The notes beneath the pieces are model-generated. The model had not been told where the DNA came from and ran no database searches. It was given only the letters and a program-made list of their open reading frames with translations. This document shows positions 21,732-32,638 of a stretch of DNA of 64,000 bases, piece after piece (positions within the stretch are counted from its first letter, which is position 1; the number at the start of each line of letters is the position of its first letter). The translations under genes and the position numbers were made by a program. Source of the DNA: Macrolepiota albuminosa (lineage: Eukaryota; Basidiomycota; Agaricomycetes; Agaricales; Agaricaceae); assembly GCA_027475525.1 (NCBI GenBank), contig JAMWFC010000092.1:682001-746000 (forward strand), read 5' to 3'.

Positions 21732-24357
21732 TCACCTTCCTCTAAACTGGAGAATGTTTGCAGGGTCACCAGGGTAAGGTTGCATGCTTTCCAGCATCTC
21801 TTCCAGCTTATTACAGGCAGCATTTCCTAAATTCTTATGCTTAGAGTCAACATTAAGCATAGCAAGTTTCTCTTTGGCTGATTCTACTGGCATCCAGTAC
21901 ATCTCATCAAACTCCAAGGGTGGCACAAGCAGCGTCTTGTTGCCATAAATATTTATCTCTACTGTCATGTCTGTGGAGATGAATCCTTCCTCCTCACATC
22001 CTGAGTCTGAATCAGTTATTGACTGCAGATCAAGAATGGGGTCTCCTTCACTATCATATTCCTGGTTGAAGGATGTATCAACAAACATCATTCCAATGGA
22101 GAGCTCAGTTGTCTCTCCAAGGCTGTTGACATGCCTTTGTTTGGTTTGCGCTAGATCTACTTGGATTCCAAATGCACTTACTCCTGGTGGTTTCCCACCA
22201 TTTGACTTTGCCTGCCCCTTTGTTAGGCAGTTTTGAGCAAAGTGTCCTTCTTGACCACAGCAGAAACACTTATTTGTAGCACAGTATTCTTCTTTTTCCT
22301 CTTTACTTAAGAGAGTCTTCTGCTGACTCATAGATTGTTTCAAATCTGACTTGCCATCCCCATTGGCCTTCCATTTATTGCCATTGGATCTGCTCACTCC
22401 ATTGTAGTTGGACTCAGTAGGGACATTGTTGGTCTTTTTTCCATGTCCAGATTTGAAATTGTATGCTTGACAGGATGAGTGGGAAGATTTTCCCTCCTTG
22501 TTCTGTCTCTCGTGTGTTCCAGGAGCTTGGAAGCTTTGGAAGTGGTACAGCTGATTGCCTGAACACTGGTTTCCATTATGACCAGCTGAGTCACAAAACT
22601 CTACATTGTCTGCTAACTTTTAGTATTCAGCTTTATGAACAATCTCTTTCCATGAGCTGTACTCAGAGTTCAGGTGAGCACATAGCAGTGCTTTTTGAAG
22701 GGATGGTCTTAATCTGTTAAACAGCTTTACTACATGGGCTTGCTGACTGTCAGCCCCTCACAATAATAAAGAGTTCATTGAGGTCAGCAACATATTTCTT
22801 AACAGACTTCAGTCCTTGACTTAGGCTATTCAGCTTATTCCTCTGCTGACTTCAAAAATTGATAGGGAAACAATAATTGAATAGCTCAACAAAAAACTTC
22901 CTCATTGACCATTTCTCAGGTTTAAAGGCTACATGTCATGTATAAAAAGTATAAGCTTTTCCAGTCAGGAACTCGAATAATACAATGACCTGACATTTCC
23001 TTTCCACATAGCCATATTTCACATAGGCCATGCCATGAGTTAGGAATTGGTGAAATGCACATACATCGACTTGGCCATCGTACTTTTCAGGCAGGGTGGG
23101 CTTTATAGTCAAACAATGCATTGACTTGCACTTAGATCTATGCTTAGATTGGTGGGACCGACAATGTTTCCATAGGTGCAATGATGAGTCTAAACCCAAG
23201 CTGGAATTAGTGGAGTCAGATTCATCATTTGAACTCTCATATCCAGAGCTCAAGTCCAAGTCTGATCCATCTATGGCAAAGGAATTAGATAACCCATTAT
23301 TTGCATCAGGTGCCTGTAGCCCCTGACACTTCTCCAGGTGCTTAAACACTTGTCCTAAGGCACTTTTACTTGTAATTTGAGTTATTGGTGCTGTCACCAG
23401 ACGCTTACTGGATTTTTGCTTATCAACATGCTTGTACTTGTGCTTGTTCTTGGAACCTTTGGCCACTTTTTGGATCAGGGTGGCCATCTCATCTGAGATA
23501 GCCTCAGATCCTGCATGTTTCTTATGTCTCCAGTAAGAGGTTCCCTCTCTTTGACAGAGTCTTTTAACTTCATATTTCAATTTTCTTTTATTTCGTAGGT
23601 ATTCCAACATGTTCTTACGAGAAACTTTGGGTTTGCCCGCTGCATCAGAGATTTCCTCCTCATGGGCAGTTTTGCTGCTGTTGTCGATTGTTTCAGGGTT
23701 GACATCTTGGGCATTGTGCTTAAGTTTGGTAGTGTGTTGCCGATGCTTTTGGTTTAGTCTCTCATTGTATTCCATGAGCAACTTCTTTTGTGTCTGAAGG
23801 TTTACTTTGATTTCATTGAGGTTGATATCTCCCCAATTCCTGGAGTCCACCCCCTTTCCCTTATCATTGGGTCCCTCAAGGCTATCTTCAGCCTGGGTAT
23901 TGATGGATGTTACCTTATCCATTCTTCTGTCAATACGTTCTCACTCTGCCTCAGTTAGATGGCTCCTTGCCTCAGCAAGGGTCTCTTCCATCTTGCAATT
24001 TAGATCATTGCATGGTTGGTTATCATTTGGGTTGAAGGTGTTTACAATATTGTCTGGATTATCTATGGTATGTAATCCACACTGCTTGTTGTCATCTGAT
24101 AGGGAACTAGTTTCACTAGACTTATCTGGGCTATTTCCCCCTAAGAGTTGGGCTTTCTCGCCAGCCTGTGGCTCAGCGGCATCCACATTAATTTCAGTGA
24201 GCATTGTGTGGTCATCATCACTCATGGGATTAAGTACATTCTCTGTGTTTAGTATTCCAAAGTATGGCAAAGATCCTGTGTTATGTACTGCAGTAGGGCT
24301 GAGTTGTTGTACAGATCCTCCTGTTTTTACGGTTTGATGGGAATATCTAGTAGACAA
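21732..24357 (-). pseudogene. Gypsy gag region with CCHC zinc knuckle
   Basis: N-terminal piece 24357-23941, then after an in-frame TGA (GCA GAG TGA GAA CGT) the frame continues at 23922-22936 with a basic region and the gag capsid-type core (LPEKYDGQVDVCAFHQFLTH and ERKCQVIVLFEFLTGKAYTF). The zinc knuckle CFCCGQEGHFAQNC is at ~22.26 kb. At least one of the stops fits CGA to TGA. Several more stops occur between 22.93 and 22.4 kb. Confidence 0.85.
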
Positions 24358-24485
24358 TGTTAATAAAATGTTTAGAGTTTGTGACTCACAAGGTTGGATG
24401 CCTGCAGTTGATCAGACTGAGGGAGGCCAAGGCACAAGAGTCAAATATCAAGCTAGTAAGTAGGACTTTTGAGAGGTTCAAAATA

Positions 24486-24703
24486 TGTGGGAACAGCATC
24501 TGTGATGGTGTTACCACATGAGAATAGAGTCTTCACACAATCAATAGAACTGGGTTAAGTCCTGATAATTGAAAAGAAGCTACCGTACTCTAACACTGTA
24601 CTAGTTTATATAGTCTCAGTAACCAGAGTACCTGGTAGCAGCAATAATCACAAGGTAAAGACAAACTAAGGGTTGAATAACTGAGGTGGTCATGGTCATT
24701 ACA
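24486..24703 (-). repeat. 5' LTR of the Gypsy element (CpG-decayed)
   Basis: 218 bp. Differs from the left LTR by ten CpG transitions, about three other substitutions and one inserted G. Confidence 0.93.
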
Positions 24704-24708
24704 CAAGA

Positions 24709-26696
24709 CCTGTTTCCATTAAAGAGAGTGACAAAGAAGTGTGTCATGCCATTTCCAACATATGGGAAAAAGGTTTGAGACAATGGAAAAGTGCCTTTTT
24801 CTGGTGGAAACAGGTCCTGACACCAGAAGTGCTAGTTCTCACCATGAAATCTAGGTGTGCCATGACCCTCAGCCATAATAGAGGGCTCTCATCACATATT
24901 TTGAACTGTCCTAAAACCCTCTCCTCACTACTTGCAGGACTTCAACAGTGTGATCAACCTTAACAGGAGCCATCACCTCTTTTTTTTCCATGTCTAAGTC
25001 AGCTGATGGCACTATGTTTCTAGTCCACTTGCAAATACACCAGTGCTCACCTTCTTCATGGTCCTCTCAAAGGTCTGGTGGTTGTGAGCAAGCATATTTC
25101 CTGGTTTGGCCCTTCTTGACTCACATTTGTCAATCTCCTCCTCCCCATATCACTTAGGTGAGGCAACTCCATCACCTTTGTAGTGCCACTGAACTGACAG
25201 ATTCCTAGTTTATGCTTCTCCGAATAGATTAGGTTTATAAAAAGAAGAACTAAAAAAACTCTTATTGTCATGTCATAGTTTATGAAATATATTGCTGTTG
25301 TCACCCCCTCATGATTGTTCCACATATGTTTGAATTCCTAAGTCCCTTTGGCCCTGCAAGGAGTTGCTGAGTTTAGATATAGGTGTTGACTACTGTTTTC
25401 ATTAGAGTCAGTGCAATGTCTGCACCATTCTTTCTTCTTGAGGCTCCTCTCAAGCTTCCTCATCCCCCAGTCCTGGATAGGCTTGAATTGTTTTTCATGT
25501 CACTATTTCCTGGTGGTATTCACCACTTTAATGCCTGCATATTAGCCCTTCTCAACTGGCATCACCTTATCAATTCTATGGCCCAAGATTTACCAGAAGG
25601 CAATGCCACAGGGTTTCATTGCTCAAAACCTGCACATCCTCTCAGCCAATATGGTTGGCATACTTCAGCAATTAGATTGGCTAGTCATGTCTGGAGTCAG
25701 GCTCAATAGCTTGCAGCAGGATGCACAAATATTTCCTGATTCACATGTATTACTGTAGATGTCTGCATGACCCAGTGTACTTTAATTGCAGTAGTGGCAA
25801 GCTTTCCCTATGAGGTTTTGATGCTACCCCAATTGCTCTTTATTATATACTTACTTACTCATCCATTTACATAACTCACTAGAGATACTACAGTCATGAA
25901 CAAGCAAAGTCAACTAAGTTGCTATCTCATGAATAGTTTTTTAGCCTAACTCAGTACAGGATCAGACTCAGAATGTTGAAATAAGCTTAAAAACACATTT
26001 CTGAAGTTTTTTCCATGAGAAATTGAGTACAGCCAAAATTTTGGTCAATTTCATGCATTCTCCAAGATGGGGGCCAAGGCTTCCAGGTGCATCAGAGCAG
26101 CCTTTGAGATGGTACAATGACTCTTGTACTTCCAGACAGCCCATGCAGCAGCTTGTCCTGTCAAGCCAAGCTGATATGCATGCAGAATTTGCCAAGATCA
26201 GTTCACAAACTTGCAAGATTCATCACCTAGATATGCCACAATTTGGTGGCAACCATATCAATCTCATCATCCCATCTCTGTTAAAATCTCCATATTCTCA
26301 TTGTTATCAACATTCTCCTCATTGCTTTCCTGGTCCTTCTTCCAGCATGGCTTGAGACTGTCCAACTTCAACAGACAGTCCTGGTCAGGATCATTAACAT
26401 GATCAAAATTTGACTTTGTGGATAGCTTCAATGGTTCCAGAGCACACTGGTTGTGCAAGCCACTGATATTGCACTTGACCTTTGGTTTTTGACCATCTCT
26501 GACATTGAGATCAGTATTGATCAGAAAAGATCCAATGTGGGTCTGGTGACTAAATTATTTATTTAACCTCTCATTGATTCATTCTCAAAACTCAGGATCA
26601 TAATCAGCTTAGTAAGAGGAGGCAATTGCTCATTTTTCTGTGATTTTCAGGATTTTTTTTGGGTACAGCCAAAATTTTGAGAGTCACATCACCCTC
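24709..26696. other. CpG-depleted repeat-derived DNA, no gene recognised
   Basis: Short ORFs on both strands, none with a recognisable domain. At 24709-24821 an imperfect inverted pair (acctgtttcca ... tggaaacaggt) brackets ~90 bp and could be a small MITE-like element. Positions ~24832-24880 match the reverse complement of ~29346-29396 (ctagttctcacc.tgaaatcta.gtgtgcc.tga), so the same repeat lies on both sides of the CpG-poor block. The phrase gtacagccaaaatttt occurs at both ~26.03 and ~26.66 kb. Confidence 0.45.
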
Positions 26697-26701
26697 TTAC
26701 C

Positions 26702-27235
26702 TGTAAGGGTGACCTCTGGAGGCTATGGCTCAGTAACACAGCTGGCAGAGGGAGATCCAAAGAGAACAAGTCTAGGGATTCTCTATGCCAGGTTGGATGC
26801 TTCTGGGGCTTCTGAAGCATGGGAAACAACTGTACAGTACAACAAAACCTTAAAAAACTCTATGCCAGGTTGGATGCTTCTGGGGCTTCTGAAGCATGGG
26901 AAACAACTGTACAGTACAACAAAACCTTAAAAAACTCGTAAATTGACTAACCAAACAACTGTGCAAACAAGGCAGGAAAACTCTGGACTTTAAAAGTCAG
27001 AAAGGCAAACTCCAGCTTATATAAGCAGTCTGAAAGTGGTGCTGAAGGGCCCACACTTGTCTGAATGGTAGCTAAGGAACCAGAGCACCTCAAAGGCTGA
27101 GAATAGTACTAACAGGTAGTGTTGAAAGAATAAAAACAGTAAAATAAGAGAATGACAGAAGAAATAAGAGAATGAATGGAAGGAGAATAACAAGATAATG
27201 AGTGAAAGAAGGAATAAATGAGGAGTCCCCTGACA
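26702..27235. mobile_element. Solo LTR, family A copy 1
   Basis: Begins TGTAAGGGTGACC and ends AGTCCCCTGACA, with perfect target duplication TTACC at 26697-26701 and 27236-27240. Contains a TATA-like cttatataagc and one of the 77-bp duplications. No internal retrotransposon sequence is attached, so it is a solo LTR left by LTR-LTR recombination. Confidence 0.92.
26781..26934. repeat. Exact 77-bp tandem duplication (2 of 9)
   Basis: Units 26781-26857 and 26858-26934, beginning ctctatgccagg, inside the family A solo LTR. The other two family A copies have a single unit at this position. Confidence 0.95.
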
Positions 27236-27316
27236 TTACCCTCTTTCAGACAAATCAGCTCATTGAATCAAGTTCACTCAGATATTATTATAATGTTTAA
27301 ATAGTTAGATTGTATT

Positions 27317-28095
27317 TGTCAGGTTCTGCTGAGTCAGAGGCTTTCCAGGAAAGCAACACCCATATGAGGTGGACTTGATCTATATGTACTTGGGTGTCTG
27401 GAACTCCAGACTGAGCTCCAGGGTTCAAGACACAAATAGGGGGATTCCCAGGGTAAGGGACTTAGTCCAGGGATCGGGTGAAGTCAAAAGAATTAGAGGG
27501 GTGGAGTCAAGTCAAGAACCAGAGGTTATAGAATGAGACCCAGTTAGTAAAGTTTAAGTTGTGAAGTGCATACCAATCTTAAGAGCACATGAACAAATTG
27601 AGCATGCCAGTTGAAGCGTGCCAGTCAAGTGTACCAGTCAGTGCATACCAGTCAATCAAAGGGCATGCAAGCAATCAAATGTAATATCAAGACTAAAGTA
27701 CCACAAGTGGGTGGCTACTCTTTAAGTACTGGTGGGACTACTCCGGGTTCCTGAGGGTCTCCAGGATGTCTGGGTTGATTCTGGGAGTGAATGGGCAGCA
27801 GCAGAAGAGGGAAACTGTATGCTGGGGATTGTGCATAAAGAGCGTGCGATCCATTGGAGTGGAGGGGCAGCACTGATGTGTAATGTGTGATAGCCAGGGT
27901 AATTGGCGCAATCTGATGATCAGCAGATGTGCTGGTGGACAGTTCTGGGGTCTGTGACATAGAGCTGTCAGGGGGTGCAGTGTGATGGCAGGGTCTGATG
28001 CATGTGATGGCAGTGTTGGTAGTTGTGATGGTAGGGGCTGTGTCATGGGGTTGCAGGGGAATCCTGGGGTGGTCCCGGGTAGGGGGGTCATGACA
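27317..28095 (-). mobile_element. Solo LTR of the 61 kb Gypsy family, CpG-decayed
   Basis: Plus-strand ends are TGTCAGGTTCTGC and GGTCATGACA, with perfect target duplication GTATT at 27312-27316 and 28096-28100. The reverse complement aligns along the LTR at 61132-61870; for example both share (t/c)ttgaaccctggag, gagttccagacaccc and tagatcaagtcc, and the copy here has TG/CA where the 61 kb LTR has CG. It is therefore an old solo copy of the same family on the opposite strand. Confidence 0.88.
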
Positions 28096-28100
28096 GTATT

Positions 28101-29000
28101 TACTACAACAGATGAATCACACAAAATTTAGTCAAAAATATTAGTTAACTTTGCTTGTCCATAACTGTAGGTCTATCGAGGTGTGTCATTACAGACCTGT
28201 CCTTAGCTAATTAATCAGCCAAGGTAGATAATACAACTGTAACATTCTGCCATCCTGAACAGCCCAATAGTGACAGTGACTTCAAAAAAGAAAAACTCAT
28301 TGAAAGGTCTCTTTCATTTGAGAAGAGTCATTGTAGTTGAAGTAGCATACCTGTCAAGAAAATTGACTAACAACTCTGGCAACACTCCAGATAACCTTCA
28401 TGTCAAAAGTATTTGTTATATACACATATGTTTCACTTTGATTCATATTTTTTAAAATACTTCTTATACATCTTACTCATACTATACAAAACATCCTTAA
28501 ATCTACTCCACATGTTTCATTAGTACAATGAGTTAAATACATGTTGCCACCTGGAGTCAAAATCATCTTTGATTATTGTTATATAGATGTTATTCTATTG
28601 GGTCAGTTGGACTACATGGTCACATGATTTGGGATCCAAATATGGACTTGCATGACATTACATCCTCAGTTACTATCTGTCATTAAGAGGATTCACTGAG
28701 GATGTAAGTGTCTTACTATACTACATAATAACTTCCTGTTAATTGTACATTGTCAGACAGTGTTTCAACTGTTTTGTAGGTATGATTAATATAGTTACTA
28801 TCTGTCATTAAGACAATTCACTGAGGATTGTTTCAACTGTTTTGTAGGTTCTTGAGCTGGTTCTACAATTATTGACTCCAGATGAGCACTTATTGTATAT
28901 TTTTCTTTTATCCATACTTACAAAATCATCTTTGATTATTGACTCCAGATACATTGTACTACATACTAATAGACAGGACACAAGGTTTTCCATAAAGGCA
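28101..29000. other. CpG-depleted AT-rich DNA with short repeats, no gene
   Basis: Contains a perfect 13-bp inverted repeat (ttacatcctcagt / actgaggatgtaa, about 28655-28707) and two diverged duplicated phrases (gttactatctgtcattaaga and tgtttcaactgttttgtagg) between 28.67 and 28.85 kb. No ORF of interest. Confidence 0.45.
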
Positions 29001-29002
29001 AG

Positions 29003-29080
29003 CAGCACTTGTTGGAATCAAACCAACGACCTTTTGGGTATGCAGCCCTTATGATGCTCTAACCACTGAGCTAAAGCACT
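29003..29080 (-). tRNA. tRNA-like relic or tRNA-derived SINE head
   Basis: The minus strand shows a 7-bp acceptor stem (AGTGCTT / AAGTGCT, two wobble pairs), a perfect A box (TAGCTCAGTGG) with D-stem GCTC/GAGC, and a perfect 5-bp T-stem GTTGG/CCAAC enclosing TTTGATT. The B box is GGTTTGATTCC, the consensus with its CpG changed to TG. The anticodon region is five nucleotides too long and pairs poorly; one fold gives loop CTGCATA (GCA). Probably a pseudogene or short interspersed element rather than a working tRNA. Confidence 0.5.
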
Positions 29081-29408
29081 TAACTTACTTTTCAACCAAG
29101 TAGCCTAAGCAATTCACTCCCTGGGAACACCGAGCTACTCAATCCAAGGTCCAATCATATTGGCACACCAGAGGGGCAACATATCAATACTCATACACGA
29201 ATACATCTTGTTGCGCATTATGCTGCGTCACGTACCTGATATGGGTTCTGAGATGTGAGAGGGTTGTACAAAAGAACGACTCCCTCATCACTGGTACAAA
29301 TTAATAGAGAGGACGTTGGCGTCGGTCTTAGTACTGGTAATGCTACTCCAAAAGAAGGCTGAGCGTCACGGCACACTTAGATTTCACGGTGAGAACTAGG
29401 ATATGAAC

Positions 29409-31460
29409 TGAAAAACTACTGTCTAAAACATCGGTTAAGTCTTTATAAAGGTAACTAAGCGGCAGTATAGCTAACGAAGCTAAATTAAATGATGCTCTGG
29501 GTGTTGGTCTTCCGTCACAGGTGCCTCACGTAGAGCATCGTTTGCGTCGTCCTCGACTTTTATGTCTAGGTTGCGATCAGATGCGATGAGGGGTTTGAGC
29601 TGACGCTCGTGGTTTCGGGAGACGTCTGCAAGCCTTTCCACTTTTGATTCCAAACTTCTCACTTCTGCTCGCCACCAATCCACTTCTGCTCGCGACCATC
29701 TCACATCTTCTCGCGGCCGACCCACTTTTGCTCGCAGCTGTTTCACTTCTGCTCGCAGCTCTCCCACCTCTCCTGGCAGCTCTTTCACCTCTTCTGGCAG
29801 CTCTCCCACCTCTCCTCGCACCTCTCCCATCTCTACTTGCAGCCTCGTCACCTCTTTTTGCAAATCTGCCACCACCTCCGCCCAATATTCATCCGTGGCC
29901 TTGGACCTCGCACGCACTTCACTTATCATGTCATTCAGTGACGTGGCGAGCTGTTGGGTGGTAATTCTTTTTGTTTTTGCCGCGGAGGCGGAGAAGAGGC
30001 GAGTTCGGTTGATAACTGTGGAACGACAGAATCGAGCAATCATTGTGTCCTGACAAACTTGGATGTGGAGCTGTGACGACTTGACGCGGGTCATGCCGAA
30101 CGTTCCAACGTGACTACATAATATACCAACTCCTCGACTGAATCGTCCGGCCTTTGAATTTCCACATTCACTCTCTTTGAAGATACTGGTTCGTGAGCTT
30201 TCCAATTCTCGTTGCGTGCCGGTCTTTCTTCACATCTTTACTCTTGGCAGCCCGAACCTTAATGTGTCGATAACCGGATTAGTGGGTGCTATCCTTGAGC
30301 AAGGCCCATTGCTTTCATATTGCTTATCCTCATATCTCGTTTGTTATTTGTATGTCCATATCAGCTTTCCTCTTTTGATATTTCCGACGTCGTTCTTATT
30401 CATTCAACTTATCGTCTTTCGCTACTATCTGGGTAATGGAGTATTAGAGGGGTTTTGTCTGTCGGGTCATTACAAATACGCTAATACATAGTCAGACCCA
30501 ACATGGCGATAAAAAGTGCGAACTGTAGCACCAAACATGACGAACATACAGTTTTTACTTCTTCTTATTTATGCTTCCAGTTCCCGAAGACGCTCTGTCA
30601 GCGTCGGATGGGAATGATGGTATGCAGAATACCTAGCCAGAGAAGAGATCGTCAACAAAAAAACTCTCAATGATTACAGAACACAAGGTTAGATACGCAC
30701 AGCCAATCCACCCAAACGGTAGACAAATTCTTGACATGGATAGTAATCAGTGCGTGGCCTAGACGGTCTCCCATATCCTTCATATCCTCATGTTGCACCT
30801 TCTCTTCGAGCTCGCATGCGAACCTGTCGGCTTGGTACTCAAAGGATCGGCTTATGGCATTCATGCCGATCGATACAAAAGCCTCGAGCGGCGTCAAGAT
30901 CATCTATGGTTGAATACTAATTATGGCCCCGATAAAACAAACCTGGAACAACGTGAACGCGACAATAGTTGGCGGAATAGCGGCGACTGTTTTGGGGAAA
31001 TCAGAAGCGGCAAGGACAGGCGGAGCGTGGAGGAAAGCGGGGAAGAGGGCGAGAATGGTAAAAATATGGAATTGGGAGATGGCCATCAGCTTCGCAGGAT
31101 GATAGTAATACCATTGGGCGAGCTCATGGGCTATGACAGCCTCGACTTCGCCAGGTTGGTTCTGCTAAATCAATGTATCAAAAATGACAATATGCTTGCT
31201 CTGCCGGACAATCAGAATGAATATACGCGAAACAATAACTATTTGAACAAACCCAGGGAAGACCGAAGAAATATGCGTTGCTGTGAGACCTACGCTTAGT
31301 GCCGTCAATTTCATACAGGTGCTTGAGAGGAAATTTGAGTTTGGAAGCCAACAATTCAATTCGAGAACGAAGCTCTCCAGGCTTCAAAGGTGATAGCTTG
31401 TTAAACAAGGGCTGAATGACAGTCGGATAGATGAAAACCATGATGAGCTGGAACGTGATC
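29409..31460 (-). repeat. Right arm of ~2.07 kb inverted duplication
   Basis: Reverse-complement partner of 13865-15936. Here the Ste24 sequence continues past 31460 into its N-terminal part, so this arm is the more likely source copy. Confidence 0.9.
29480..30043 (-). CDS. Presequence + coiled-coil protein lacking the nuclease-like domain (right copy)
   Basis: 187-residue ORF from the conserved ATG at 30041-30043 (MIARFCRSTVINRTRLFSAS); in-frame ATGs upstream at 30094 and 30205 would lengthen it. The start, the TTQQLATSLNDMIS segment and the RNLDIKVEDDANDALRE segment match the left copy. Between them the coiled coil has its own set of heptads (MGEVRGEVGELPEEVKELPG, VKQLRAKVGRPREDV, SLESKVERLADVS). 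The LADVS..NHERQLK ending is closer to the full-length gene (LVDVSDIHAHQLK) than the left copy is. It ends with a divergent tail (TEDQHPEHHLI) and has no PD-(D/E)XK-like domain. Confidence 0.6.
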   Translation of the reverse strand: MIARFCRSTVINRTRLFSASAAKTKRITTQQLATSLNDMISEVRARSKATDEYWAEVVADLQKEVTRLQVEMGEVRGEVGELPEEVKELPGEVGELRAEVKQLRAKVGRPREDVRWSRAEVDWWRAEVRSLESKVERLADVSRNHERQLKPLIASDRNLDIKVEDDANDALREAPVTEDQHPEHHLI

Positions 31461-32270
31461 CTGTTGAATGTTTGTCAGACGGGGTGACAAACCACATCAA
31501 GCGACGTACATGAACGCCATGAGCCAAGGTACAAATCGATCACCCGCCCACTTGAAAATGTAAAGGAATGCTGCCAAGAAAGGCGAACCCAGGATAATGG
31601 CGAGGGCCCACCCTTTCAACAGGTCTGTGACGAACAACCCAGGCGTTGTTTTGTTGAAACCGTGCTTTTCTTCAAGGACAAACGTTCCGTGACTTGTAGT
31701 GGCAATGCGAACAACCCAGGCGTTGTTTTGTTGAAACCGTGCTTTTCTTCAAGGACAAACGTTCCGTGACTTGTAGTGGCAATGCCGGAATAGTTGATAG
31801 GAAGTAGAGCACGAAGACAAAAACGATAGATTGTACGATCTTCAGTCTCTGTGAGAACAAGGACGTCGAGTAATTGGTTATGTACACATTTCGTATTCTG
31901 GACCAAAGCCAGCAAATCCTATTAGCCATCCAGTCACGCGCCAGGACCAGGCGTAAAATCCGAAGTGTAAAAGGGCAGAGTCGAGACTTTGTTTCAACAA
32001 ACCCGAAATCAAGGCGAATTTAGCCTTGTCCCTCCCATAATTTTGGGATCTTGTAAACACGTCCGCGTCGAAGTGACTAGCGAGAGCTGCCGGAGGTTCG
32101 GTTTTGGAGTAAAGGGGATACTGTCGAACGCTGGGCACATAAAAAAGGTACGAATCGAGGTCAAATTCAACACTCACAGCAGATAGGTTTCGAAAAGGGT
32201 CACGGTCCAAGAGAAACCTTGAACAGCTAGTTTCCAATCAATAGGGTCGACGGAAACAAATGCCAGGTGT
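30569..32270 (-). pseudogene. STE24: Ste24 CAAX prenyl protease pseudogene (longer copy)
   Basis: N-terminal exon VSVDPIDWKLAVQGFSWTVT / FETYLL, then RQYPLYSKTEPPAALASHF and YGRDKAKFALISGLLKQSL, GFGPEYE, LYFLSTIPALPLQV, FVLEEKHGFNKTTPGLF, LLKGWALAIILGSPFLAAF and then the shared 3' part ending at 30569. This order is Ste24. Defects seen are: no in-frame ATG ahead of the first exon (an in-frame TGA lies just upstream); a frame change between LPLQV and the following GTFVLEEKHGF, near 31769, explained by one missing base; an exact 77-bp duplication (31631-31784); and HELAQ instead of HELGH at the zinc site. The duplication is probably an assembly artefact; the other defects are not explained by it. 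Confidence 0.85.
31631..31784. repeat. Exact 77-bp tandem duplication (3 of 9)
   Basis: Units 31631-31707 and 31708-31784, beginning cgaacaacccagg, inside the Ste24 pseudogene. Confidence 0.95.
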
Positions 32271-32402
32271 CATTGTATATGATCTAGTTGCGCATGAAGG
32301 AAATCAATTTTGACCAGTGTGAAAGGAAAGTTGAAGGTGGAGGCAACGAAGGAACAGTATTTTTGTGACACGAGTGGCGACGTGTACTAGCACAGCCACT
32401 GA

Positions 32403-32633
32403 TGTAACCGCAGCGTGAGGTCACGGTGAGGTCACACGAGATAATAGAGTCTTCACGCAAGAGAGAACGGGTGTAAGCTCTGCAATTGGGAAGAACTAGC
32501 TACAAGATACCAAGTAACGACTTATATATCTGTAGCGTAGTAGTATATCAAATTAGTCCCTAGCGGGCAGGTACAGCAAGGGATGAGGTGAACAGAGGTC
32601 CGAAATGAGCGCAATATGGTCACTGTCGATACA
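32403..32633. mobile_element. Solo LTR, relative of the 16-24 kb Gypsy LTR
   Basis: 231 bp, TGTAACCGCAGCG...GTCGATACA, flanked by perfect target duplication ACTGA (32398-32402 and 32634-32638). Shares aatagagtcttcac, gggtgtaag-like and aattgggaagaa blocks in the same order as the LTR at 15971. CpGs are retained. It sits ~130 bp upstream of the first Ste24 exon. Confidence 0.88.
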
Positions 32634-32638
32634 ACTGA

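Larger units (their letters stand above)
15971..24703 (-). mobile_element. Ty3/Gypsy LTR retrotransposon, CpG-decayed
   Basis: LTR pair in direct orientation: 24486-24703 (5' LTR on the minus strand) and 15971-16187 (3' LTR). Both read TGTGGGAACAG...TTACA on the plus strand. Flanks are cagga (15966-15970) and caaga (24704-24708), a target duplication with one mismatch. The internal order on the minus strand is gag with CCHC, protease, RT, RNase H, integrase and a chromodomain-like C-terminus, followed by an extra open frame before the 3' LTR. That order, with integrase last, is Gypsy type. A purine-rich CTGGAGGGCGTA abuts the 3' LTR. The body from ~17.05 kb rightwards has lost most CpGs; the last ~1 kb has not. 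Confidence 0.92.
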
